A DNA stretch of 5,284 nt from the NCBI GenBank assembly GCA_030630075.1, contig DAOVNS010000060.1, forward strand, positions 1 to 5,284, given 5' to 3'. Positions 1 through 5,284 of the stretch are shown in pieces (within the stretch, counting starts at the first letter, position 1; the number at the start of each line of letters is the position of its first letter). Under the pieces are notes generated by a model that worked only from the letters and a program-made list of their open reading frames with translations, had not been told where the DNA came from and searched no databases. A program made the translations under genes and the position numbers. The stretch comes from a bacterium. GTDB taxonomy: Bacteria > Dependentiae > Babeliae > Babeliales > UASB340.

Positions 1-1
1 T

Positions 2-511
2 GAAGAAGTTATTGGAACTATTGCAAAGGTAGCTGAAAATTTTACTTATATTCTAAAAGGCGAAACTGAGTTTGTTGCAACGTTGGTAGATCTTGAACCA
101 AGTGTTAAAAAAACTTTAACTCCTTTTACTACAAGTTTGGAAGAAGCTCAAAATGCAATTACTCCTGGTAAAACTGTATGGGATTCTATTAAGGCGACTG
201 ATGTTATGTATAAAAATACAAAAATCCCAAGATCGTTTGAAATTAAAGTTGGAGATAGAAATTTCTGGGTAAATCCAAATGCAACTGATCATATGTGGGA
301 ATATTTGAAAGATAGAGTTACTCACAGAATGCCTATAAATAGTCAGTCGTTATTAACAAGCTTCAAAGCATCTGTTGAAAAAGCCGTGGAAAAGGGATTT
401 ATATGTGAAGTTCCTTTACGAATAGATCGTTGGGAATTAATATTTAGTCTTCCTAGACAAGATGGATTACTTCCTGTGATTAAACATGCGTTTTATAAGC
501 CTTCATTATAA
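2..511 (+). CDS. C-terminal part of a probable polymorphic toxin (5' end outside window)
   Basis: The frame is open from the first bases of the window, so this is the last 169 residues of a longer protein; the TTG at 83 is internal and there is no reason to start there. Fragment residues 1-75 look like a linker or pre-toxin region. From about residue 80 (IPRSFEIKVGDRNFWVNPNA) a compact domain begins with a PNATDHM motif, then a helical SQSLLTSFKASVEKAVEKG stretch, then RWELIFSLPR and a terminal LLPVIKHAFY. His residues in the DHM, THR and KHA segments are candidate catalytic residues, by inference only. I recall this type of sequence as the C-terminal tip of polymorphic toxins, but cannot name the family; a nuclease of the barnase/EndoU/colicin type is possible and unproven. 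The main support for a toxin is context: a terminal domain followed after 15 bases by a small unrelated gene, in a locus also carrying an insertion sequence. It could instead be the end of an ordinary large surface protein. Confidence 0.6.
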   Translation, partial: EEVIGTIAKVAENFTYILKGETEFVATLVDLEPSVKKTLTPFTTSLEEAQNAITPGKTVWDSIKATDVMYKNTKIPRSFEIKVGDRNFWVNPNATDHMWEYLKDRVTHRMPINSQSLLTSFKASVEKAVEKGFICEVPLRIDRWELIFSLPRQDGLLPVIKHAFYKPSL

Positions 512-516
512 GTAGT

Positions 517-520
517 AGGA
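517..520 (+). promoter_or_regulatory. Shine-Dalgarno site of the putative immunity gene
   Basis: AGGA lies six bases before the ATG at 527, inside the 15-base gap after the toxin stop codon. It fixes the start of the downstream gene and supports translation of both genes from one message. Confidence 0.6.
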
Positions 521-526
521 AATAAT

Positions 527-1042
527 ATGCTTAAACTTAAAAAGTTATATGCCGTTACAAATATTAAAATAGAAATAGATTATTATATTCCAATAAAAGT
601 AATCTTTGGTGATAGAGAAAAAAATGAACCATCTATATTTTGGAGAACTGGCAATTTAAAAAATTCTTTAATTGAAATAGGTGTAGGAAAAATAAGTGGT
701 AATATTAATTCTATCAAATTAGTTTTAGCTCCTAAGGCTATAATTAAATCCCCTGTTCAACGATTTGATATAGAAAATGAACAAATTGGATTACCTGCAT
801 TTGAAATATCTTTAGAATGGCAAAATAATTATACATTGGATGAAGTTGAAGATTTTGAAATTTATATTATTAATAATAGCTTAATAATTACTTTTGCTTC
901 GAACAAAATAAAATCAAAAGTAGTAAATGATAGAGTTGTTTTTTGTTTTGATAAAGAAAAGCAACTATGTTCAATTGAAATTAAAGATTTTGGTATAGAT
1001 GAAATGAATAATTTGAAAGAATATCTTAAAATTAAAAAATAA
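527..1042 (+). CDS. Putative immunity protein, 171 aa, paired with the upstream toxin tip
   Basis: This small cytosolic protein has no signal peptide or membrane segment. It looks rich in beta strands: alternating hydrophobic stretches such as IKIEIDYYIPIKVIF near residues 13-27, SLIEIGVGKISGNINSIKLVL near 47-67, a central IEIYII-like strand region near 110-120, and CFDKEKQLCSIEIKDF near 140-155, ending in a Lys-rich helix. The segment pattern (SLIEI.V.K.SG.I.SI.LV and FDK...LCSI) recalls immunity proteins found behind polymorphic toxins in Firmicutes; that is from memory, not a search. It starts 15 bases after the toxin stop with an AGGA six bases upstream of the ATG, and a terminator follows directly, so the two genes form the end of one transcription unit. 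The expected role is to bind and neutralise the toxin tip so that the producer and its kin survive. The role is inferred from position and general resemblance; no specific immunity family is assigned. Confidence 0.6.
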   Translation: MLKLKKLYAVTNIKIEIDYYIPIKVIFGDREKNEPSIFWRTGNLKNSLIEIGVGKISGNINSIKLVLAPKAIIKSPVQRFDIENEQIGLPAFEISLEWQNNYTLDEVEDFEIYIINNSLIITFASNKIKSKVVNDRVVFCFDKEKQLCSIEIKDFGIDEMNNLKEYLKIKK

Positions 1043-1062
1043 TGAAAATCTTGAAAGATTTG

Positions 1063-1097
1063 GCCTCGCATTTTTTTGCGGGGCTATTTCTTCTATC
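1063..1097 (+). terminator. Rho-independent terminator after the immunity gene
   Basis: An eight-base-pair stem, GCCTCGCA paired with TGCGGGGC (1063-1070 with 1077-1084, one G-T pair), closes a six-T loop. The stem is GC-rich in otherwise very AT-rich DNA. The trailing strand is T-rich (TATTTCTTCT) although not a pure T run. It sits 20 bases past the stop codon and ends the toxin/immunity transcript. Confidence 0.75.
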
Positions 1098-1104
1098 TAC
1101 GTAC

Positions 1105-1132
1105 TTGCTTTTTCTTGCATAAGTAATAAAAT
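1105..1132 (+). promoter_or_regulatory. Candidate sigma70-type promoter for the truncated exported-protein gene
   Basis: TTGCTT at 1105-1110 and TAAAAT at 1127-1132 are separated by 16 bases, between the terminator and the start at 1196. The stretch 1121-1140 (AAGTA...TACTT) is an imperfect palindrome covering the -10 and could be an operator. The leader then carries a run of nine T followed by eight A (1152-1168). In DNA this AT-rich such matches arise easily by chance. Confidence 0.3.
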
Positions 1133-1195
1133 CACTACTTATCTTTGTATCTTTTTTTTTAAAAAAAATCATTTTTTAAGGGTGGGCATAATTTG

Positions 1196-1333
1196 ATGAA
1201 AAAATACTTTTTTGTTTCTTTATTTTTAATTATTTTTTGTTTTTCAAATATTTTAAATGCTGATGATTTTATACCTAATGTAAATAAGGTTGAACAAAAA
1301 GTGTTAGAGCAAAGTGATAGGTTCCGCTATTAG
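1196..1333 (+). pseudogene. 5' remnant of an exported-protein gene cut by the insertion sequence
   Basis: The ATG at 1196 opens a 45-codon frame whose first 22 residues form a textbook signal peptide: MKKY, a hydrophobic core rich in Phe, Leu and Ile, then SNILNA followed by DDFIPNV, with likely cleavage after Ala22. A purine stretch AAGGG lies about 13 bases upstream, a rather distant ribosome binding site. Only about 35 residues are native; from codon 36 (1301-1303) the frame runs into the left end of the insertion sequence and stops at TAG 1331-1333 inside the outer end repeat. The rest of the gene is not found beyond the element. The protein cannot be identified from so little; it would have been sent to the periplasm or outer membrane. 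If still expressed, it would give only a signal peptide with a short tail. Confidence 0.6.
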
Positions 1334-1358
1334 AGCAAAATAAAAAGTTCCGCTTTTT
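1302..1358 (+). repeat. Left terminal inverted repeat with two tandem 24-bp iterons
   Basis: Outer copy 1309-1332 and inner copy 1335-1358 share GCAAA.T.A.A.GTTCCGCT.TT, identical at 18 of 24 positions by eye, spaced 26 bases start to start. They are the presumed binding sites of the transposase. The outer copy supplies the TAG that ends the truncated upstream frame. Confidence 0.8.
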
Positions 1359-1411
1359 GTTATATTTTAAAGATAAAAACAATCTAAAAATATATACAAA
1401 GGGCGGAGCTG

Positions 1412-2705
1412 ATGGGAAAACTTATCATGAGCAAAAAAGAACGAGATCAATTAAAGATATTTGAAAATCTGGCAAATGGAGAAATTAAACAGAGTGTAGC
1501 CGCTCAAATGTTAAATATAAGTGTTAGATGGGTTAGAGAAAAATTAAAGCGTTATAAAAAACATGGCGATTCAGGGCTCGTGCATTTAAGCAGAGGAAAG
1601 CCAAGTTTAAAGAAGTGGTGTAAAGAGGAACAAGATATTACCACGAAATTGCTAGAAACAGAATGGAAAGGGTTTGGCCCCACGTTTGTTGCTGAGAAGT
1701 TAAATGAGCTAAAAGGCATAAAAACAAACAAGGAAACTGTTCGACAAATGATGATAGCAAAAAGTTTTTGGATCTCGGGGAAACGAAAAGCTAAGCATCG
1801 TAAAATGCGCGAGAGGAAGACCATGCGAGGAATGTTGGTCCAGCTAGATGGATCGCCCCATGACTGGTTTGAAGGCCGATATTCTAAATGCACTTTAATT
1901 GTTTTTATTGATGATGCAACAAGTGAAATCTTGTGGCTTGAATTTGTAAATAGTGAATCATTTTCTGGAGTTGCCGGTGCAACAAAAAACTATGTAGAAA
2001 GATGCGGCCGCCCCATATCCTTCTACGTTGATTATGGATCAGTCTTCAGTGTGAATTTAAATAATCCAGAGCGATGCAAAAAGACTCAATTTGAACGCAT
2101 AATGAAAGAAATGAATATTGATGTTATTGCATGCTCGATCTCCTCAAGCAAAAGGAAGAGTTGAACGTTGCAACAAGACAATGCAAGATCGACTTGTAAA
2201 AGAAATGAGACTTGCTGGCATATCTTCTATTAAAGATGCTAATAAATTTGTCCAGCAAGGGGATTTCATTGAACGTCATAACTTAAAATTTGCTGTTCCA
2301 CCGATGCAAAAGGGAGATGCTCATAAAAACATTGAAGGATATGATTTATATAAACTTTTTTGTTTTCAACAACAACGAGTTGTTACCAATGATTTTACAA
2401 TTAGTTACAACGGTTCAATCATCCAATTGTTAAAACATCAATCTACAATTATTAGACCTAAAAATCGCGTAATTGTTTGTGAGCATCTTGATAAGCGGAA
2501 AACAATCCATATTAGAAATTGTCAGTTAAACTTTGAGGTAGTTGGTATGCGTAAAAAGAAATTAAAACCAGTAGATTATGTTTCTACTGAAAACAGTATG
2601 TTTACAGAGCAGCGACTTTCGCATTTCCCCTTTCAGGAAGATTCGAAAAACACTGCAAACAAGCAGGATGTTAATATCGAAAACCGGAACTTTTCACTTT
2701 GCTAA
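1412..2705 (+). pseudogene. DDE transposase (ISNCY/IS481-like), disrupted by a frameshift near 2129
   Basis: The start ATG is preceded by a clear GGCGGAG site (1402-1408). Reading 1412-2128 and then 2130-2705 gives one protein of about 430 residues, a normal length for this group. In order: an N-terminal helix-turn-helix (residues ~24-46, IKQSVAAQMLNISVRWVREK), a second helix-turn-helix-like segment (~89-118), then the RNaseH-like core with Asp146 (VQLDGSPHDWFEGR), Asp207 (FYVDYGSVFSVN) and Glu251 (SPQAKGRVER), and a C-terminal beta-rich domain (~310-370). An extra G at 2129, between ATT (Ile239) and CAT (His), shifts the frame. The first frame therefore ends at 2164 with a nonsense tail (ACSISSSKRKS) and lacks the catalytic Glu. 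The shift lies inside the catalytic core and not at a slippery run, so it reads as an inactivating mutation. A sequencing error is the alternative. Confidence 0.85.
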
Positions 2706-2734
2706 AAACCGGAAGTTTTCACTTTGCTTTGACA
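2679..2734 (-). repeat. Right terminal inverted repeat with two tandem 24-bp iterons
   Basis: Read on the minus strand, the outer copy (2727-2704) is GCAAAGTGAAAACTTCCGG plus TTTTT and the inner copy (2702-2679) is GCAAAGTGAAAAGTTCCGG plus TTTTC. They are separated by one base and differ at two positions. Both match the left-end copies. The transposase stop TAA (2703-2705) lies at the gap, and the inner copy also provides the TGA that ends the convergent minus-strand gene. Confidence 0.8.
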
Positions 2735-3656
2735 CAAATTCTAAATATCTTTTGATTTCTTCGATGAAAGTTTTGCCTAAAAGTTCGTTTGTCCCCATAT
2801 TTTGAGTGATTTTTTTAATTGCAGAAATAATGCTGCTGTTAAATTCTAAGTGGTTTTTTGTACAGATATCATTTATTGCGTTGTAAATAACATAATAAAT
2901 TTCGTTATCTTCAAGTAATGCTGAAATTGATTGATTAGTTAGAAGTGATACTTCTTTTATTGGATGATAAAAACAGATTGCTAAATTTAATCCAGTAACA
3001 TAAGATAACTTTCTAAAAAAAAGATTGGGGTTTTCTGCCAATTCAATAGAATCTAAGTTGACTGTTTCAATAATTCTTTTGGCTATCAAAATAAAATTTG
3101 CGGCTTCGGCAGTATTTCCGTTTTGATAAAAAATATTGGCAAGATTATGAAAGTTTTTAGCGAGCGTATAAAAAGTATTGATATTTTTAGCAAAGATTTT
3201 GTTTTTATAAAGTTTTTTAAAATGTCTTAGTTTTTCTTTGATATTATTTATTTTAGTTAATTGAGATTTTGAATTGTTGAATATGTTTGTTTGAGTAATA
3301 GTTGTTGGCGTGCTGTGTTGTTCTGGGGTAGTGGTTGTTAAGAGCAGGTTATTTAATTCATTAACTGATTGATCTGTTTTTTTATTAAATTCATATACAG
3401 AATTGGCCATTTGGTTTAATATTTCTTGTTTTTCTGAATCGATTTCTTGTGAATTTTGATATTGATTTTTGTATAAATTAAATTCTTCTGGTGTTGTTGA
3501 TTGGTTATATAGATTTTGAATTGTAGATTGGTTAGATAGGTTGAATTCTTCTTGACTTATAGATCGGTTATATAGATTGAATTCTTCTGGTTTTGCTGAT
3601 TGGATAGATATACAAGAAAGAGCAGAGAGTGTAAGAAAGGCAAAAAGTTTGTTCAT
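2694..3656 (-). CDS. Secreted repeat protein of unknown function, C-terminus altered by the insertion sequence
   Basis: I do not recognise the family. The start at 3656 is preferred over the in-frame ATG at 3671 because it gives a standard signal peptide (MNKLFAFLTLSALSC...) and has GGGA about nine bases upstream; the upstream ATG has no ribosome site. This gives 320 residues. Residues 1-21 are the export signal; Cys15 after ALS is a weak, non-canonical lipobox, so a lipoprotein is possible. Residues 19-63 hold four 12-residue repeats (consensus QSTxPEEFNLYN). A Thr/Asn/Gln-rich low-complexity spacer follows (~64-130), then a mainly helical region with a TPR-like pair near 168-198 (NLANIFYQNGNTAEAANF). 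The last 13 residues (VSKQSENFRFLAK) are encoded by the insertion sequence, so the native C-terminus is lost. It lies last in the tig-led gene row, 52 bases after the previous stop. Likely periplasmic or surface exposed; function unknown. Confidence 0.7.
   Translation of the reverse strand: MNKLFAFLTLSALSCISIQSAKPEEFNLYNRSISQEEFNLSNQSTIQNLYNQSTTPEEFNLYKNQYQNSQEIDSEKQEILNQMANSVYEFNKKTDQSVNELNNLLLTTTTPEQHSTPTTITQTNIFNNSKSQLTKINNIKEKLRHFKKLYKNKIFAKNINTFYTLAKNFHNLANIFYQNGNTAEAANFILIAKRIIETVNLDSIELAENPNLFFRKLSYVTGLNLAICFYHPIKEVSLLTNQSISALLEDNEIYYVIYNAINDICTKNHLEFNSSIISAIKKITQNMGTNELLGKTFIEEIKRYLEFVSKQSENFRFLAK
3468..3602 (-). repeat. Tandem 36-bp coding repeats in the secreted protein gene
   Basis: Four units follow directly on the signal peptide: 3602-3567, 3566-3531, 3530-3504 and 3503-3468. 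Three are 36 bp and one is 27 bp, having lost three codons. They encode QSAKPEEFNLYN, RSISQEEFNLSN, QSTIQNLYN and QSTTPEEFNLYK. The unit lengths are multiples of three, so changes in copy number keep the frame. Confidence 0.8.
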
Positions 3657-3708
3657 TTGAGTTTGTCCCATAAGTATTAATAAATTTTTAAAAGTTCATT
3701 TTTTTAAT

Positions 3709-4125
3709 TTAAAGTATTGTGCAGCGCCACCAGCTTTGTGGTTGTAGTGTTTCTATGGCAGATTGATTCTCTATTTGTTGTGCCCAATGCAAAGTTGTTA
3801 AATCAAATTCTCTAGGCATAAATGCCTTTTTAAGTATTGGATTTTTTTCATCTTGGGCTATTCGGATTAAGTCGTTATTTGTCTGTTGGCAGTATTTTGA
3901 AAAATCTTCTGGAGTAGAGTGGTTCCATTTTTCAGTAAGCCAGGAGCTTGTTTTTTTGGTCAGTTTAATCCGAATTATTTCGATGTCATCGAACGGAATT
4001 TTTGTTGGGAAATATTTTTGTAAAAAGATTATAATTTTTATAATCTTTAGCGCTTGAAAAAAAGGGAAGTTAGTTTGAAGTGCATTTGATACATCGTTTA
4101 ACAATGATAAAAGTATTTTTTTCAT
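3709..4125 (-). CDS. Hypothetical protein, 138 aa, ending in a CaaX-like CTIL
   Basis: No family is recognised. The ATG at 4125 is 23 bases after the tig stop; the only purine stretch close upstream is AAAAAAGCG, so the ribosome site is weak and translation may be coupled to tig. There is no clear signal peptide. Residues ~18-40 (NFPFFQALKIIKIIIFLQKY) form a strongly hydrophobic but Lys-containing stretch that looks more like a buried or membrane-surface helix than a true membrane span. The middle is polar (TSSWLTEKWNHSTPEDF), and the tail is Trp-rich (LQPQSWWRCTIL). The last four residues, Cys-Thr-Ile-Leu, fit the eukaryotic CaaX prenylation signal with Leu last (geranylgeranyl type). In a bacterium living in a eukaryotic cell this could matter, but a four-residue match is easily chance. 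The length, good codon content and position between two real genes support a true gene. Confidence 0.65.
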   Translation of the reverse strand: MKKILLSLLNDVSNALQTNFPFFQALKIIKIIIFLQKYFPTKIPFDDIEIIRIKLTKKTSSWLTEKWNHSTPEDFSKYCQQTNNDLIRIAQDEKNPILKKAFMPREFDLTTLHWAQQIENQSAIETLQPQSWWRCTIL

Positions 4126-4148
4126 GATCGCTTTTTTAGTTGCCTTTT

Positions 4149-5284
4149 TTATTTAGTTAGAGTGTGAATTATATGATTTAAAGTTTTTTCTCTTAAAACA
4201 GATTGTTTTAATAAACCAGTTTGTAGAGTTGTATCTGAATCTTCGATTTTTTCAAGTATTGGTTTGAAATATATAAATTCTTTTAACCTGTTGTTGTTAA
4301 ATAAATACAAATAACTATGAATATCTTTGTGATCAACTTTTAGATTTTCTCTGTATGCAAGTTGGTCGATAAGTATTTCTTCTTTAAGTTGTTTTTCAGA
4401 AAGACTTTCGATTTGATCCATAAAATCTGTTTGGTTTTTATAAACTTGATAATCGGGATGTTTGCGCAGCGTGTTTAAGATATCTTCTTGTCTTCTTATA
4501 ACAAAATGTTTTGGAACTTCGAAGCGATGTTTTGAAAGTAAAAGATGAAATAATTCTTCGATAATGGATTTACGTTGAGAAATGTCGTTGCGGTAAGAAA
4601 AGACTTCGATTAATTTTGTGTGAACATCTAGTTTGCTTTTTAATTTAAAAGTGTTTTTAAAATATTCTAAAGATAAATATTTACCCTTTGTGATGTTTTT
4701 AATTTTTATTAAAAAGTTGCATGTATGTTTTTCTTCTTCGCTGGAGAATTCATTTTTTATAGGAAGAGTATTTGTGACAAAAGTGTCACCAATTTTTTTA
4801 TCAAGTAATAATGAATGAAATGGTTTTGTGATGTATTTATTGTTAATTCTTATCCAGTAATTTTTTTTGTGATCTTCAAAAAGAGGATTTTTTCTTTTAT
4901 CTAATGGATTTGCTTCAAAATAAACCCAATCATCCTCTTGGACTGATTGTTGGGGGTTTTTTTTAAATAAAGAAATTTCTCTTTTAATAAATAAAGTTAC
5001 CTGTTTGTCTAAATCTTTATAACGTTTTCTTTTTGGTGGCCGAAAAACAAAATTTTTCCATTCTTTGAGTACTAGGGGATCTGCAATTGATAAATCAAAA
5101 ATAAAATTTAGTTCTTTATTTTTATTTTTCTCAATGCTTATAAGTCTAGGATAGTTTGTTAAATAAATTTTTTGTTCTATTATTTCGTTCATTAAAAAAT
5201 CGAGAACCATGTGTTTGAATAAAAAGTTTTTAAGTTCCCATTCGATTTCTTTTTGATAATTTTCTTTGATGTAGTCAAGCGGAA
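4149..5284 (-). CDS. tig: Trigger factor, ribosome-associated chaperone (N-terminus outside window)
   Basis: Trigger factor binds the ribosome exit tunnel and shields new chains. The frame continues past the ATG at 5210 to the window edge, so that ATG is internal. The first visible residues PLDYIKENYQKEIEWE align with the segment right after the GFRxGxxP ribosome-binding signature, and the leading Pro is probably the last residue of that signature. From this Pro there are 377 residues, against 383 in the E. coli protein, so only about 49 are missing. In order: the rest of the ribosome-binding domain (~1-105, with LSIADPLVLKEWKNFVFRPPK matching the usual V.PE.EL..yk.l.v..p stretch), a diverged FKBP-like domain (~114-195, KPFHSLLLDKKIGDTF for PGFE..L.G.k.Ge.f), and the helical substrate-binding C-domain (~200-377, RFEVPKHFVIRRQEDIL and a later ENLKVDHKDIHSYLYLF). 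It leads the minus-strand gene row. Divergence is high, but the domain order and spacing are clear. Confidence 0.85.
   Translation of the reverse strand, partial: PLDYIKENYQKEIEWELKNFLFKHMVLDFLMNEIIEQKIYLTNYPRLISIEKNKNKELNFIFDLSIADPLVLKEWKNFVFRPPKRKRYKDLDKQVTLFIKREISLFKKNPQQSVQEDDWVYFEANPLDKRKNPLFEDHKKNYWIRINNKYITKPFHSLLLDKKIGDTFVTNTLPIKNEFSSEEEKHTCNFLIKIKNITKGKYLSLEYFKNTFKLKSKLDVHTKLIEVFSYRNDISQRKSIIEELFHLLLSKHRFEVPKHFVIRRQEDILNTLRKHPDYQVYKNQTDFMDQIESLSEKQLKEEILIDQLAYRENLKVDHKDIHSYLYLFNNNRLKEFIYFKPILEKIEDSDTTLQTGLLKQSVLREKTLNHIIHTLTK

Larger units (their letters stand above)
1302..2734 (+). mobile_element. Insertion sequence with ISNCY/IS481-like DDE transposase, about 1.43 kb
   Basis: The ends were set by comparing the left end with the reverse complement of the right end: both begin TGT(T/C)A(G/A)AGCAAAGTGA and run on with TTCCG at the same offset; the match may include one more base on each side (1301 and 2735). 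Each end contains two tandem 24-bp repeats. A single transposase gene fills the element, starting about 110 bases from the left end and stopping in the gap between the two right-end repeats. The coding part looks less AT-rich than the flanks, in keeping with acquisition. No target duplication can be seen: CAAAAAG on the left against CAAATTC on the right are not the same. Both neighbouring genes run into the element ends. Confidence 0.85.

Noticed and set aside
116..325. Minus-strand open frames at 116-325 and 862-1071
   Set aside because: They lie opposite well-supported plus-strand genes and have no upstream signals.
83..511. TTG at 83 as the start of a complete 142-residue protein
   Set aside because: The frame is open upstream to the first bases of the window with protein-like content, so the gene begins outside the window.
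1152..1178. T-run and A-run before 1180 as a second or bidirectional terminator
   Set aside because: The possible stem is made only of A-T pairs, and no gene ends here on the minus strand.
1309..1358. CRISPR-like or other dispersed repeat array at the repeated TTCCG motifs
   Set aside because: There are only two copies per end with a one- or two-base gap, inverted between the ends; they are insertion-sequence termini.
1552..1893. Minus-strand open frame of 113 codons
   Set aside because: It is antisense to the transposase, which has clear domain motifs on the plus strand.
1275..2761. Target-site duplication around the insertion sequence, short (5-6) or long (24-29 bases)
   Set aside because: Comparing the bases just outside both ends shows only A-rich similarity and no identical stretch.
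2578..2805. Plus-strand open frame of 75 codons over the right end of the insertion sequence
   Set aside because: It overlaps the transposase in another frame and then the opposite strand of the secreted-protein gene; no ribosome site and no protein-like pattern.
4633..4818. Plus-strand open frame of 61 codons
   Set aside because: It is antisense to tig; its Phe/Leu-rich content mirrors Lys-rich coding on the other strand.
5208..5210. ATG at 5210 as the start of the trigger factor gene
   Set aside because: The 24 codons upstream of it in the same frame match the conserved trigger factor N-domain; the start lies beyond 5284.

Overview
The window is very AT-rich and shows two blocks on opposite strands that meet at an insertion sequence. 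The divergent trigger factor, the small signal-peptide proteins and the polymorphic-toxin cassette together suggest an AT-rich, probably host-associated bacterium. From memory the style resembles Dependentiae (TM6; Babela-like endosymbionts of protists), but no marker gene in the window proves that placement.

Left block (+ strand, 1-1300). The window opens inside the C-terminal part of a large gene whose last ~100 residues look like a polymorphic-toxin tip. Fifteen bases after its stop, behind a good ribosome binding site, comes a 171-residue gene that is probably the matching immunity protein. A strong rho-independent terminator follows. After a short AT-rich intergenic stretch, a new gene for an exported protein begins at 1196, but only its first 35 codons survive before the insertion sequence.

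Centre (about 1302-2734). This is an approximately 1.43 kb insertion sequence with one transposase gene of the DDE type (ISNCY/IS481-like). The gene is split by a single extra base near 2129, between the second catalytic Asp and the Glu, so the element is probably dead on its own. Each end carries two tandem copies of a 24-bp motif, forming long compound inverted repeats. No target duplication is visible, and the genes on the two sides are unrelated and face each other. This suggests a deletion or recombination at the element rather than a simple insertion.

Right block (- strand, 2694-5284). It is read from the right edge leftwards. First is tig (trigger factor), missing only about 49 N-terminal residues beyond the window edge. 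Then comes a 138-residue protein of unknown function ending in Cys-Thr-Ile-Leu. Last is a secreted protein with 12-residue repeats and a TPR-like helix pair, whose C-terminus now reads into the insertion sequence. The gaps of 23 and 52 bases are compatible with one transcript.

The items most worth following are the toxin/immunity pair, the eukaryotic-type CaaX-like C-terminus of the 138-residue protein, and the rearranged junctions at the insertion sequence.
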